Of a stretch of 33,969 nt of DNA, positions 20,630 through 28,729 are shown piece by piece; the first letter of the stretch is position 1, and every line of letters begins with the position of its first letter. Under the pieces are notes generated by a model that saw only the letters and a program-made list of their open reading frames with translations, was not told where the DNA came from and ran no database searches. The stretch is from Streptomyces sp. NBRC 110028. GTDB lineage: Bacteria > Actinomycetota > Actinomycetes > Streptomycetales > Streptomycetaceae. The position numbers and the translations under genes were made by a program. The stretch is taken from positions 1-33,969 of the forward strand of contig NZ_BBUZ01000058.1 of assembly GCF_001417735.1 (NCBI RefSeq), read 5' to 3'.

Positions 20630-22204
20630 ATGAGTGCAGAAATTCCCGTGGAGCCACTGCGGGCACCACATTCCGAGCGGATCACGGACGTGATCGACGG
20701 CGATCCGGACGGTCGCGGAGCCGCACCGGCCGGCCCGCCGGCAGCGGCCCGCAGCACGGTTTCCCCGAGTCCGCGCCTGTACAACAAGGACTTGGCGCCC
20801 ACGCAGGTGGAAGGGCGCCGCTGGCGGAGCTACAACGTCTTCACCCTCTGGGCCAACGATGTGCACAGCCTCGGCAACTACACGTTCGCCATCGGTCTGT
20901 TCGCCCTCGGACTCGGCGCCTGGCAGATTCTGCTCGCGCTGGCGATCGGGGCGGCGCTGCTGTTCGGGATCCTCAATCTCGCCGGCTACATGGGGCACAA
21001 GACCGGCGTTCCGTTCCCGGTCATGAGCCGGATCAGTTTCGGCGTCCGCGGCGCCCAGATTCCGGCCCTCATCCGCGGTGTCGTCGCCATCGCGTGGTTC
21101 GGCATCCAGACGTATCTGGCATCGCATGTGCTGAATGTCCTGCTGATCGCCGTCTACCGTCCGTTCGCCGGGCTGACCGAGCACTCCTTCCTGGGGCTCT
21201 CCGCGCTCGGGTGGATCTCCTTCGGGCTCCTGTGGATCGTGCAGATCGTCATCGTCACGTACGGGCTGGAAATGGTCCGGAAGTACGAGGCGTTCGCCGG
21301 CCCGGTCATCCTCGTCACCCTGTGTGCCCTCGCCATCTGGATGTTCGTCAGGGCGGGAGGCTCCATCGCCCTCTCGGCGCCCAACCATCTGGAGGGCGGC
21401 CGCATGTGGCGGGAGATATTCGCCGGAGCGTCGCTCTGGGTGTCCATCTACGGGACCTTCGCGCTGAATTTCTGTGATTTCACCCGGTCCTGCACCAGCA
21501 AAAGGGCGATTACGGTCGGTAATTTCTGCGGCATTCCGGTCAACATCATGCTGTTCGGCATCATCAGCATCGTCATCTCCGGCGCCCAGTTCCAGATCAA
21601 CGGCAAAACGATCACCAGCCCGGCGGACGTCATTCAGGACCTGCCCAATACCCTGTTCGTGGCCCTGGCCGGCCTGGCGCTGATCATCCTCACCATCGCG
21701 GTGAATCTGATGGCCAACTTCGTGGCCCCCGCCTACGCGCTGGCCAACCTTTTCCCCAAGCACCTGAACTTCAGGCGGGCGGGAGTCGTCAGCGGCGTCA
21801 TCGGCATCGCGATCCTGCCGTGGAACCTCTACAACAACCCGACCGTCGTCAATTACTTCCTCGGCGGCCTGGGCGCCCTCCTCGGCCCCCTGTTCGGAGT
21901 GGTGGCAGCGGACTACTGGCTGATCCGGAAGGGGCGTGTCAACGTGCCCCAGCTCTACACCATGGACGCCTCCGGGCCGTACCACTACACCCGGGGCTTC
22001 AACCCCCGCGCGATCGCGGCCTTCGTCCCCGCGGCCGTGCTGGCGGTCCTGCTCGCCCTCCTCCCGGCCTTCGCCCCGGCCGCGCCGTTCGCGTGGTTCA
22101 TCGGCGCCGGCGTCGCCGCCGTCGCATACTTCCTGGTGTCGAACCGCAAGGAAGACCACGAGGACGTTTCCGGAGCCGAGATCGCCGTCCCGTGCGCGGA
22201 CTGA
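20630..22204 (+). CDS. NCS1 family permease, probable allantoin transporter
   Basis: This 524-residue membrane protein belongs to the nucleobase:cation symporter-1 family. After a polar N-terminus of about 55 residues comes the family entry LYNKDLAPTQVEGRRW, then YNVFTLWANDVHSLGNYTFAIG. About twelve hydrophobic spans follow, with GVPFPVMSRISFGVRGAQIPALIRG near residue 125 and WVSIYGTFALNFCDFTRSC near residue 270. These resemble the substrate- and sodium-site helices of Mhp1/PucI-type carriers. Family substrates include hydantoins, allantoin, uracil and purines; allantoin is inferred from the flanking allantoicase and allantoinase. The C-terminal tail after the last span is short and charged. 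Confidence 0.9.
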   Translation: MSAEIPVEPLRAPHSERITDVIDGDPDGRGAAPAGPPAAARSTVSPSPRLYNKDLAPTQVEGRRWRSYNVFTLWANDVHSLGNYTFAIGLFALGLGAWQILLALAIGAALLFGILNLAGYMGHKTGVPFPVMSRISFGVRGAQIPALIRGVVAIAWFGIQTYLASHVLNVLLIAVYRPFAGLTEHSFLGLSALGWISFGLLWIVQIVIVTYGLEMVRKYEAFAGPVILVTLCALAIWMFVRAGGSIALSAPNHLEGGRMWREIFAGASLWVSIYGTFALNFCDFTRSCTSKRAITVGNFCGIPVNIMLFGIISIVISGAQFQINGKTITSPADVIQDLPNTLFVALAGLALIILTIAVNLMANFVAPAYALANLFPKHLNFRRAGVVSGVIGIAILPWNLYNNPTVVNYFLGGLGALLGPLFGVVAADYWLIRKGRVNVPQLYTMDASGPYHYTRGFNPRAIAAFVPAAVLAVLLALLPAFAPAAPFAWFIGAGVAAVAYFLVSNRKEDHEDVSGAEIAVPCAD

Positions 22205-22263
22205 GCCCGAACCACCCGTGACGCGAACACCCCCGTCCGATGATCAACCCGGAGGCATTCCGC

Positions 22264-23010
22264 ATGCGCATCCTCGTCGTGAACGTGAACACCACCGAGT
22301 CCATGACCGAGGCGATCGCCGCCCGGGCGAGAACGGTGGCTTCGGCCGGCACGGAGATCGTCGGCCTGACGCCGCGCTTCGGTGCCGAGTCCGTGGAGGG
22401 GAATTTCGAGAGCTACCTCGCGGCGATCGCCGTGATGGACCGGGTCCAGTCCTACCCGGAGCCCTTCGACGCCGTCATCCAGGCGGGGTACGGCGAACAC
22501 GGCAGGGAGGGCCTGCAGGAGCTCCTGGACGTACCGGTCGTCGACATCACCGAGGCCGCCGCCACCACGGCGATGTTCCTCGGACACCGCTATTCGGTCG
22601 TCACCACGCTGGACCGGACGCTCCCGCTGATCGAGGACCGGCTCACACTGGCCGGTCTGCACACCCGGTGCGCCTCGGTCCGGGCCAGCGACATGGCCGT
22701 ACTGGACCTCGAAGAGGACCCGGAAGCCGCCGTCGAAGCGATCGTGGCGCAGGCCGAGCGCGCCGTGCGCGAGGACAAGGCCGAGGTGATCTGCCTGGGC
22801 TGTGGCGGCATGGCGGGCCTGGACGACCGGATCAGGGAGCGCACCGGCGTCCCCGTCGTCGACGGTGTCAGCGCCGCCGTGACCATCGCGGAGTCGCTGG
22901 TCAGGCTCGGGCTGTCCACCTCCAAGGTGCGCACCTACGCGCCGCCCCGGCCGAAGAAGGTGACCGGCTGGCCGTACGCCCCGGGGGCGCACACGGGGCC
23001 GCGCCGATGA
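22264..23010 (+). CDS. Asp/Glu/hydantoin racemase family protein of the allantoin operon
   Basis: This 248-residue protein starts at ATG 22264, preceded by CCCGGAGG at 22249-22256; an earlier ATG at 22240 lacks such a site. The N-terminus MRILVVNVNTTESMTEAI is the family signature, and KKVTGWP closes the protein. Racemases of this family use two cysteines. Here the second is present (CLGCGGMAG, Cys180), but the first position is glycine (IQAGYGEHG, Gly75) where allantoin/hydantoin racemases read ACFGDPG. Arylmalonate decarboxylase has the same Gly/Cys arrangement. In this operon allantoin racemase is the obvious guess, but the missing Cys argues for a different reaction on a pathway intermediate. 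It is the last gene before the 23172-23193 hairpin. Confidence 0.85.
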   Translation: MRILVVNVNTTESMTEAIAARARTVASAGTEIVGLTPRFGAESVEGNFESYLAAIAVMDRVQSYPEPFDAVIQAGYGEHGREGLQELLDVPVVDITEAAATTAMFLGHRYSVVTTLDRTLPLIEDRLTLAGLHTRCASVRASDMAVLDLEEDPEAAVEAIVAQAERAVREDKAEVICLGCGGMAGLDDRIRERTGVPVVDGVSAAVTIAESLVRLGLSTSKVRTYAPPRPKKVTGWPYAPGAHTGPRR

Positions 23011-23171
23011 GCGCGAAGGCTGCCTGACGGCTGTTCTCGGGCCGCTGTACGCCACCCAGGAAGATCGTGGCGGCGGCCTCGGCGGCTTCCTCGGGCGACA
23101 TCGCCGTCCGCGCCAAGGGGACCCCGGCCGGCCGAACCGCGCGCGGCATCGAGCGCGGGCCGGGGCCGGGA

Positions 23172-23193
23172 CCGGGACCGGTTGCGGTCCCGG
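23172..23193. terminator. Hairpin ending the allantoin operon
   Basis: CCGGGACCG-GTTG-CGGTCCCGG is a perfect 9-bp stem with a four-base loop, lying between the racemase-family gene and the convergent small monooxygenase-fold gene. It can serve both directions. There is no U-tract. Confidence 0.65.
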
Positions 23194-23202
23194 CCGCCGA
23201 CG

Positions 23203-23499
23203 TCATGGCGCGAGGACGGAGTACACGTGTTCCACCTGCGGCGGAGCCGCGAAGTGCGGTCCGGCCAGGGCCCTCCAGCGGGTGAAGCCATCGGAGCCGC
23301 GGAAGGTGACGGTGTGGTGCTCGACCGTCTCCCACCGGACCATCAGCCGGTAGCGCGAGGGGTGTTCGACGCTGCGCTGCAGGTCGACCCCGTCGCAGCC
23401 GTCGGCCTCGAGGAAGAAGGGCAGGGCCTTGGTGACGGCCTCCTCGAACTCCTCTTCCTGGCCCGGGTGGATCTCGATCTGGGCGATCTCGGTGATCAC
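23203..23499 (-). CDS. Antibiotic biosynthesis monooxygenase (ABM) domain protein
   Basis: This is a 98-residue dimeric ferredoxin-like protein. The domain begins at VITEIAQIEIHPGQEEEFEEAV and has LPFFLEADGCDGVDLQRSVEHPSRYRLMVRWETVEHHT, then FTRWRALAGPHF, the usual ABM order. GTG 23499 is chosen as the start because the open frame upstream is Pro/Arg-rich shadow sequence and homology starts here. Members range from cofactor-free quinone-forming monooxygenases to proteins of unknown activity. No biosynthetic neighbours suggest a substrate. Confidence 0.8.
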   Translation of the reverse strand: MITEIAQIEIHPGQEEEFEEAVTKALPFFLEADGCDGVDLQRSVEHPSRYRLMVRWETVEHHTVTFRGSDGFTRWRALAGPHFAAPPQVEHVYSVLAP

Positions 23500-23677
23500 G
23501 GTGGTGTCCCTGTTCTCGGGTCGCGGCGGTGGTCGGTCGCGGGTCTCGGCGGGCGTGGCGTGCTCGGCGTCGACCCGCGGTGGCGCCCGTCTCGACGAGG
23601 GTACGCGTGGCGTCGGCGGAAGCGTAGATCCACAGGACCCGCATGGCCATCCCACGATCACCTGACGCGCGGAGCCG

Positions 23678-24382
23678 TCACGGTGTGCGGAACCCCCGGA
23701 AGGTCACCTGCTTGCGGGTGGTGAAGCCGAGGCGCTCATACAGGGCGATCGCGCCGGTGTTCGCCTCGGCCACGTGCAGGAAGGGGTGTTCGCCGCGGGC
23801 CACGATCCGCGCGACGAGCGCGTTGATCAGACGTGCCGCGTGGCCACGTCCGCGTGCCTCGGGAGCGGTGCAGACGGCGCTGATCTCGGTCCAGCCCGGT
23901 GGCCGCAGCCGCTCCCCCGCCATCGCCACCAACGTGCCGTTGTCGCGGATGCCGAGGTAGGCGCCGAGTTCGGGGGTGCGCGGCCGGAACGGCCCCGGCT
24001 CGGTCCGCGCGACGAGGTCGAGCATCTCGGCCACGCTGTCCGCACCCAGGTCGACGACGCCCTCATCGGTCCCGGTCTCCGCGTGGAAGTGCCGAGCACC
24101 GCCGGGCCCGATCATCTGGCGGCCCTGCAGGGAGAAGACCGGCTCCCAGTCCGGCGGCGGAGTGGCGGGACAGCTGAACATGTCGGCGAACGCGCCCGGC
24201 CCGAGCAGCCCGGCCAGATCGGCCCATTCCGCCGGGCCCGGGTCGGCGGGCACCGCGGAGAAGGTCGCGACGTCCGGCGGATAGGTGGCGGCCCGGCCGA
24301 GCCGGCGGGCGAGATGCGCGTGGTGACCGCCGAGTGATCGCCCCACCGGGTCGTCGAGTGCCGGGGCGTCGCGGTTCACCAT
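23678..24382 (-). CDS. GNAT family N-acetyltransferase
   Basis: This 234-residue protein has the acetyl-CoA-binding core in its C-terminal half. GTLVAMAGERLRPPGWTEISAVCTAPEARGRGHAARL contains the R/Q-x-x-G-x-A/G loop as RGRGHA. It is followed by NTGAIALYERLGFTTRKQVTFRGF, the usual final helix and strand. The N-terminal half (residues 1-110) is the variable substrate region found in FR47-like acetyltransferases. ATG 24382 follows AGAGGT. The substrate is unknown. The neighbouring GlxA-type regulator is transcribed in the same direction, ending 45 bases upstream of this start, so the two could be cotranscribed. Confidence 0.88.
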   Translation of the reverse strand: MVNRDAPALDDPVGRSLGGHHAHLARRLGRAATYPPDVATFSAVPADPGPAEWADLAGLLGPGAFADMFSCPATPPPDWEPVFSLQGRQMIGPGGARHFHAETGTDEGVVDLGADSVAEMLDLVARTEPGPFRPRTPELGAYLGIRDNGTLVAMAGERLRPPGWTEISAVCTAPEARGRGHAARLINALVARIVARGEHPFLHVAEANTGAIALYERLGFTTRKQVTFRGFRTP

Positions 24383-24427
24383 GGTGCCGTACCTCTCATG
24401 CCGGGCGCGGGTGCGATCATAGGCACC

Positions 24428-25411
24428 TCATGACGGTGCGTTGTCCCGCCAGGTGCGCCGGTACGCCGATGGGGCGACCCCCGCCTCCGCCGCCAGGTGC
24501 CGCCGCAGCGAGGTGGCGGTGGCGAAGCCGACCTCGTGGGCGATCCGTTCCACCGGCAGGTCGCTGGACTCCAGCAGCCGCCGGGCCCGCCGCAGCCGCT
24601 GCTGGGTCAGCCACCGGCCGGGGCTCAGACCGGTCTCCTCCCGGAAGCGCCGGGCGAAGGTGCGGGTGCTCATCGCCGCGTGCGCGGCCAACTCGTCCAG
24701 CGACAGCGGCAGTTCCAGCCGCCGCAGCGCCCAGTCACGGGTCGGCCCGGTGCCGGTTCCGCCCGACGGCGGCACCGGCCGCTCGATGTACTGCGCCTGC
24801 CCGCCGTCGCGGTACGGCGGTACGACGCAGCAACGGGCGACGTGGTTGGCCACCTCGCTGCCGTGGTCCCGGCGCACCAGGTGCAGGCAGACGTCGACAC
24901 CGCTGGCCGCCCCGGCGGAGGTCAGCACGTCACCGTGGTCGACGAAGAGGACACCGGCGTCGAGTTCGACCCGGGGGAACAGCTCCCGGAAGTGGTCGGT
25001 GAGCGCCCAGTGGGTGGTGGCCCGGCGCCCGTCCAGGAGACCGGCGGCGGCCAGCAGGAAGGCGCCGGTGCAGATGGACACCAGACGGGTGCCGGGGCGG
25101 GCGCGGGACAGCGCGGTGAGGGCTCGCGGGTCCGGCGCGGTGGCCGAGGCCCGGGAGATGGCGTACGGAGGGATGACCACGGTGTCCGCCTCGTCCAGCA
25201 CCTCGGGACCGTGCCCGGGGGTGACCGTCAGGTCCGAGTCGGTACGCACGGGCCGCCCGTCCACGCTCGCCGAGCGCACCTCGTAGCGGCCGCCGGCGGA
25301 CCCCAGCACCCGGTGCGGAATGCCGAGTTCGAAGGGATAGACGCCGTCGAGGGCAAGGACGACGACCTGGTGGGCGCCGGGGACGCGGCGGGCGGCAGGG
25401 ACGATGGACAT
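24428..25411 (-). CDS. GlxA family transcriptional regulator (DJ-1/PfpI domain plus AraC HTH)
   Basis: The protein has about 327 residues. Residues about 10-180 form a DJ-1/PfpI-like domain: HQVVVLALDGVYPFELGIPHRVLG, SICTGAFLLAAAGLL with the elbow Cys, then RRATTHWAL. Residues about 225-325 form the AraC DNA-binding domain: LSLDELAAHAAMSTRTFARRFREETGLSPGRWLTQQRL, then LPVERIAHEVGFATATSLRRHL. ATG 25411 is preferred over 25438 because TACATT lies about 9 bases upstream on the minus strand and could be the -10 of a leaderless transcript. It is divergent from an oxidoreductase gene across about 70 bases, so that gene is the probable target. Confidence 0.88.
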   Translation of the reverse strand: MSIVPAARRVPGAHQVVVLALDGVYPFELGIPHRVLGSAGGRYEVRSASVDGRPVRTDSDLTVTPGHGPEVLDEADTVVIPPYAISRASATAPDPRALTALSRARPGTRLVSICTGAFLLAAAGLLDGRRATTHWALTDHFRELFPRVELDAGVLFVDHGDVLTSAGAASGVDVCLHLVRRDHGSEVANHVARCCVVPPYRDGGQAQYIERPVPPSGGTGTGPTRDWALRRLELPLSLDELAAHAAMSTRTFARRFREETGLSPGRWLTQQRLRRARRLLESSDLPVERIAHEVGFATATSLRRHLAAEAGVAPSAYRRTWRDNAPS

Positions 25412-25481
25412 GGCAGGAATGTATCGGAGCCTGACCATCCTGCCATCGCCCCGGGCCGGACCCTAGGGCCAGGATCGAGGC

Positions 25482-26507
25482 ATGACTTCGACGGACACCC
25501 CTGACCACCTCGGCTCCCCGGCCCCGGCGGCCGCCACGGACTCCCCCGGCCCCGCGGCGCCGGACGGCGCCCCCATGATGCTCGCCCTGCACCAGACGGC
25601 CCTCGGCGGCCCCGAGGTCCTGCGGCTGACCGAGCTTCCGCGGCCCGCGCCCGGTCCCGGGGAGATCCTCGTCGCCGTGCACGCGGCCGGGCTCAACCCC
25701 ACGGACTTCAAGCACCGCGCCCTGAGCGTGTTCCTGCCGCCCCCGCCGCTGACCCTCGGCTGGGACGTCTCCGGCACGGTGGTGGAGACCGGCTTCGGCG
25801 TCACCCTCTTCCGGCCCGGTGACGAGGTGTTCGGCATGCTGCCCTATCCGTACGGGGCGGGCTCCCACGCCGAGTACGTGACCGGCCCCACCCGCGCCTT
25901 CGTCGCCAAGCCCGCCGGGATCGACCACGTCCAGGCGGCCGCCCTGCCGCTGGCCGCGCTCACCGCCTGGCAAGCCCTCGTCGACACCGCGGACCTCCGG
26001 GCCGGGCAGCGGGTGCTGATCCACGCCGCGGCCGGCGGCGTCGGCCATCTCGCCGTGCAGATCGCCAAGGAGCGCGGCGCGCACGTCACCGGGACGGCGA
26101 GCGCCCCCAAGCACGACTTCCTGCGCGAGATGGGCGCGGACGCCTGCGTCGACCACCGCTCCGAGGACTTCACCGACACCGACGAGCGCTACGACGTCGT
26201 CCTCGACGCCCTCGGCGGGGAGACCGCCACCCGCTCCGTGGGCGTGCTCCGCCCCGGCGGCATCGTCGTCTCCCTGCTGCCGGGCGCCGAGGACACCCCG
26301 GCCGCGGCGGAGAAGGCCCAGGTCCGCGCCGTCAGTCTGCTGGTCGAGCACGACCGGGCCGGGATGCGCGCCGTCGCCGAACTCGTCGACCGGGGCAGGC
26401 TCCGCGCCCACGTCTCCGCCACCTTCCCCCTCGCCGAAGGCGCCCGCGCCCACGCCCTGGGAGAGACGGGCCGCACCACGGGGAAGCTGGTGATCACCGT
26501 GCGCTGA
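25482..26507 (+). CDS. NADP-dependent oxidoreductase (zinc-independent MDR/quinone reductase type)
   Basis: This 341-residue medium-chain dehydrogenase/reductase starts after a Pro/Ala-rich N-terminus with the GroES-like domain (LALHQTALGGPEVLRLTELPRPAPGPGEILV, then HAAGLNPTDFKHR). GWDVSGTVVETG and FGMLPYP follow. The Rossmann domain then has LIHAAAGGVGHLAVQIAKERGA and YDVVLDALGG. The zinc ligands of alcohol dehydrogenases are absent, which fits the quinone-oxidoreductase branch. It ends GRTTGKLVITVR, typical of the family. It is divergent from the GlxA-type regulator, its likely controller. Its last 14 bases overlap the 3' end of the convergent tautomerase remnant. Confidence 0.9.
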   Translation: MTSTDTPDHLGSPAPAAATDSPGPAAPDGAPMMLALHQTALGGPEVLRLTELPRPAPGPGEILVAVHAAGLNPTDFKHRALSVFLPPPPLTLGWDVSGTVVETGFGVTLFRPGDEVFGMLPYPYGAGSHAEYVTGPTRAFVAKPAGIDHVQAAALPLAALTAWQALVDTADLRAGQRVLIHAAAGGVGHLAVQIAKERGAHVTGTASAPKHDFLREMGADACVDHRSEDFTDTDERYDVVLDALGGETATRSVGVLRPGGIVVSLLPGAEDTPAAAEKAQVRAVSLLVEHDRAGMRAVAELVDRGRLRAHVSATFPLAEGARAHALGETGRTTGKLVITVR

Positions 26508-26935
26508 GGCGGGACGGTTCGGGCCGTGCGCCGCCCTCGGTGAGATCGTCGTTCATGCGCTCGTCGTAGCCGGTGGCGGGATCGACGACGCGCCCGGCCG
26601 CCCACCAGTTCTCGCGGGCCGTCTCGATGATCGTCATCAGGATGTCCTCTTCGGGGACGTCGGCGGACAACCGGAGGTTGGTGACGATCGCCTGGAACAG
26701 TTCGGCCTTCTGCTCGGCGGTGCGGGAGTTGAAGGACAGCTGGATGAGCATGACGCGCTCGCCGCGCCGCAGGCCGAACACGACCGGCTGCATATGGAAG
26801 TTGTCCGGCGCGACCTCGTGGAAGACGTGGAACTGGTCGTCCTGGGGGATCTTCAGCACGTCGACCATGGCCTTGTGGAGGCCGAGGGACACATTCCGGC
26901 GGTACTCGGGAGTGGTTCCCCGGCGCAGATAGATG
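26494..26935 (-). pseudogene. Tautomerase family protein lacking its 5' end
   Basis: The minus-strand reading starts at the junction near 26935 with IYLRRGTTPEYRRNVSLGLH. It continues KAMVDVLKIPQDDQFHVFHEVAPDNF, LIQLSFNSRTAEQKAELFQAI and RENWWAAGRV, a normal tautomerase-family body. Full-length members begin MPLVRI followed by a strand like IYLRRG; that first stretch, including the catalytic N-terminal Pro, is gone, and no start codon is available until an internal Met near 26892. Upstream sequence is the truncated LysR gene on the other strand. Without Pro1 it should be inactive as a tautomerase. Confidence 0.7.
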
Positions 26936-27164
26936 GCTGACCAAGCTCCACCTGGTCGCGGCCGGCGCGGGTATCACCACCGCCACGCCGGCGCTGCTGC
27001 CCGCCGTTCCGCCCGGCGTGCGTATCGTGTCCGTCGAAGGCGTCGCGGAGGAGGTACGACGCGTCAGCCTGGTCCGCAGGCCGGGCGTCCTCACGGCACC
27101 CACGGACGCGCTGGCACGCGCCCTGCGCCGGCAGGCCGCCGACCTCGCCGACCTCACCGACTGA
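26934..27164 (+). pseudogene. LysR-type regulator, C-terminal fragment only
   Basis: Reading in frame from 26934 gives WLTKLHLVAAGAGITTATPALL, then PPGVRIVSVEGVAEEVRRVSLVRRPG, and stops at TGA 27162. This is the last part of a LysR substrate-binding domain (about 76 residues). The DNA-binding domain and most of the effector domain are missing. Its left end is the same junction at which the tautomerase loses its start, so one deletion of a divergent lysR/tautomerase intergenic region explains both. Confidence 0.65.
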
Positions 27165-27180
27165 TCCCGAACAAAACCGG

Positions 27181-27210
27181 TTGTCCGCGGGCGATGGTGG
27201 TGGATGCAAT
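27181..27210 (+). promoter_or_regulatory. Weak promoter candidate upstream of the solute-binding protein gene
   Basis: TTGTCC (27181-27186) and TGCAAT (27205-27210) are 18 bases apart, each matching four of six consensus positions, and lie about 125 bases upstream of the start at 27335. No other recognisable element lies between 27165 and 27334. Confidence 0.25.
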
Positions 27211-27334
27211 GTCCGGCACGATCACCAGGCGCGCCCGCCACGGCGGGAGGGGACGACGCACACCGGGCCTCGCCACCCGGCGGCCTGGGCTGGTTGCGAA
27301 CGAATCGCCATACGGGAGCGGGAGACGCCTACGC

Positions 27335-28438
27335 ATGCCTACGCCACCATCGCCACCTGGGCCGGAGCGGGCGGACCGATCGCCCGTCCGGATCGGCGCT
27401 CTCGTTCCGCTGACCCGGCCCGGCTGGGCCGGGGCGGGTCAAAGCCTGCTCGCCGGAATGGAGTTGGCCGCTCACCACGTCAATAAGGCGGGCGGCATCG
27501 GAGGAAGACCGCTGGAGCTGGTGGTCCGAGACACCGCGGCTGATCCGCGGAGGGCCGCGGCGGCCGTGGAAGAATGCGCCGGCCTGGGCGTGGCCGCCTT
27601 GGCCGGGGAGTATCACAGCGTCGTCGCTCGTGCCGCCGCCACCGGGGCCGACGCCCTCGGCCTGCCGTTCCTCTGCTCGTCGGCGGTTCTCGACACGCTC
27701 ACCGAACGGCCGACGGAATGGGTCGCGCGCCTCTCCCCGCCGCAGTCCCGCGGCTGGCGGGTCTACGCGGACTTCCTCCTCGACGCCGGCCACCGTCGCA
27801 TCGCCGTGGCAACCCAGCCGAGCGTCTACTGGGCGACCGGGACCCGCATTCTGCGGGACCACCTCGCCCCTCGCGGCGGCACCGTCACCGAACTCGACAT
27901 GAGCGCGCTCACCCCCGCGGCCGTGTGCGACGCGCTCGTCGACCGTGGCGCGACAGCCCTCCTCCTTCTGGTCGGCCACCCGGATCCGGCGGTGCCGATC
28001 GTCGAATCCGTACGCGGCGACCATCGCCTCGCCGAGATCCTGATCGGTGCTCCGGCCGGGCAACCGGAGTTCGCCGAATGGGCGACGCCACTGGGCGCCG
28101 CGATCCCGTTCCTGCGCTACCTCCCCGAGCGCCTCGGCCCACTCGGCGCACAAGTGGAGACGGCCCTTTGCGAGCGGCTGGGCCAAGCGCCGTCCTTCGT
28201 CGCCTTCGAGGGCTACGACACGGTCACCGTCCTCGCGGAGATGCTGCGTTCCCACGGCACGGACCGGGCCCGCATCGCCGAATCCTGGCCGCACGTCGCG
28301 GTCGAAGGCACCCGTGGGCAGATCCGGTTCTCCCGCACGCCGGGCGTCAGCGTGTGGCAATGGGCCGGGCCGCCGATCCACATCGCCGATCGGGACCCGG
28401 CGGAACCCGATCGCTTTCGGATCCGCCACACCGGCTGA
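27335..28438 (+). CDS. Orphan branched-chain amino acid-type (Peripla_BP_6) ligand-binding protein without signal peptide
   Basis: This 367-residue protein begins VRIGALVPLTRPGWAGAGQSLLAGMELAAHHVNKAGGIGGRPLELVVRD near residue 18, the classic start of a type I solute-binding fold of the LivJ class. GVAALAGEYHSVVARAAAT and PFLCSSAVLDTL follow, and later FVAFEGYDTVTVLAEML. ATG 27335 follows GGAGA by nine bases. The 17 residues before the fold are Pro-rich with no hydrophobic core and no lipobox Cys, so it should stay in the cytoplasm. No permease or ATPase gene accompanies it. It may be a cytosolic ligand sensor in the manner of AmiC, but no partner is evident. Confidence 0.78.
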   Translation: MPTPPSPPGPERADRSPVRIGALVPLTRPGWAGAGQSLLAGMELAAHHVNKAGGIGGRPLELVVRDTAADPRRAAAAVEECAGLGVAALAGEYHSVVARAAATGADALGLPFLCSSAVLDTLTERPTEWVARLSPPQSRGWRVYADFLLDAGHRRIAVATQPSVYWATGTRILRDHLAPRGGTVTELDMSALTPAAVCDALVDRGATALLLLVGHPDPAVPIVESVRGDHRLAEILIGAPAGQPEFAEWATPLGAAIPFLRYLPERLGPLGAQVETALCERLGQAPSFVAFEGYDTVTVLAEMLRSHGTDRARIAESWPHVAVEGTRGQIRFSRTPGVSVWQWAGPPIHIADRDPAEPDRFRIRHTG

Positions 28439-28564
28439 GTCCGTGACCGCCGAGGCAGCCGTCTCCGCGCGGGGCGACCTGAACGGGAAAGGGGTCATCA
28501 TGCGGGTGTCAGGAAGGCGTCGGCGAGGCCGCGCGCGCCGGAACGGCCGAGAGGGGCGCCGAGC

Positions 28565-28729
28565 ATGGCCGTCGGCGCCGACTCGATCATCAGCACCACG
28601 CATGACCTGAACCGGTTCTACGCCGCACTGCTCGGCGGCCGGCTGCTGGATACGGCGCAGCTCGACGAGACGACGACCACCGTTGCCCGCGCACCGGTGA
28701 CGGCGGCCGGGACACGCGGCAGGCCATGA
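28565..28729 (+). pseudogene. VOC/glyoxalase-type fragment
   Basis: A 54-codon reading from ATG 28565 gives SIISTTHDLNRFYAALLGGR and LLDTAQL. This resembles the DLxRSxxFYxxLLG start of a vicinal-oxygen-chelate domain, but the metal ligands and the rest of the fold are absent and the frame stops at 28727-28729. It is most likely a leftover. The homology is short, so the call is tentative. Confidence 0.35.

Noticed and set aside
22991..23130. Minus-strand stretch MSPEEAAEAAATIFLGG resembling a TetR C-terminus
   Set aside because: It is only about 20 suggestive residues, overlaps the 3' end of the racemase-family gene, and sits next to the terminator hairpin. Too short to support a gene or remnant.
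23580..23650. Minus-strand MAMRVLWIYASADAT upstream of the ABM gene
   Set aside because: It looks like the first residues of a flavodoxin-fold oxidoreductase, but similarity ends after about ten residues and it is out of frame with anything downstream.
28499..28588. Minus-strand reading ending in SGARGLADAFLTPA
   Set aside because: It has a plausible C-terminus but only about 30 codons, and a plus-strand VOC-like fragment covers part of the same bases. No basis to choose.
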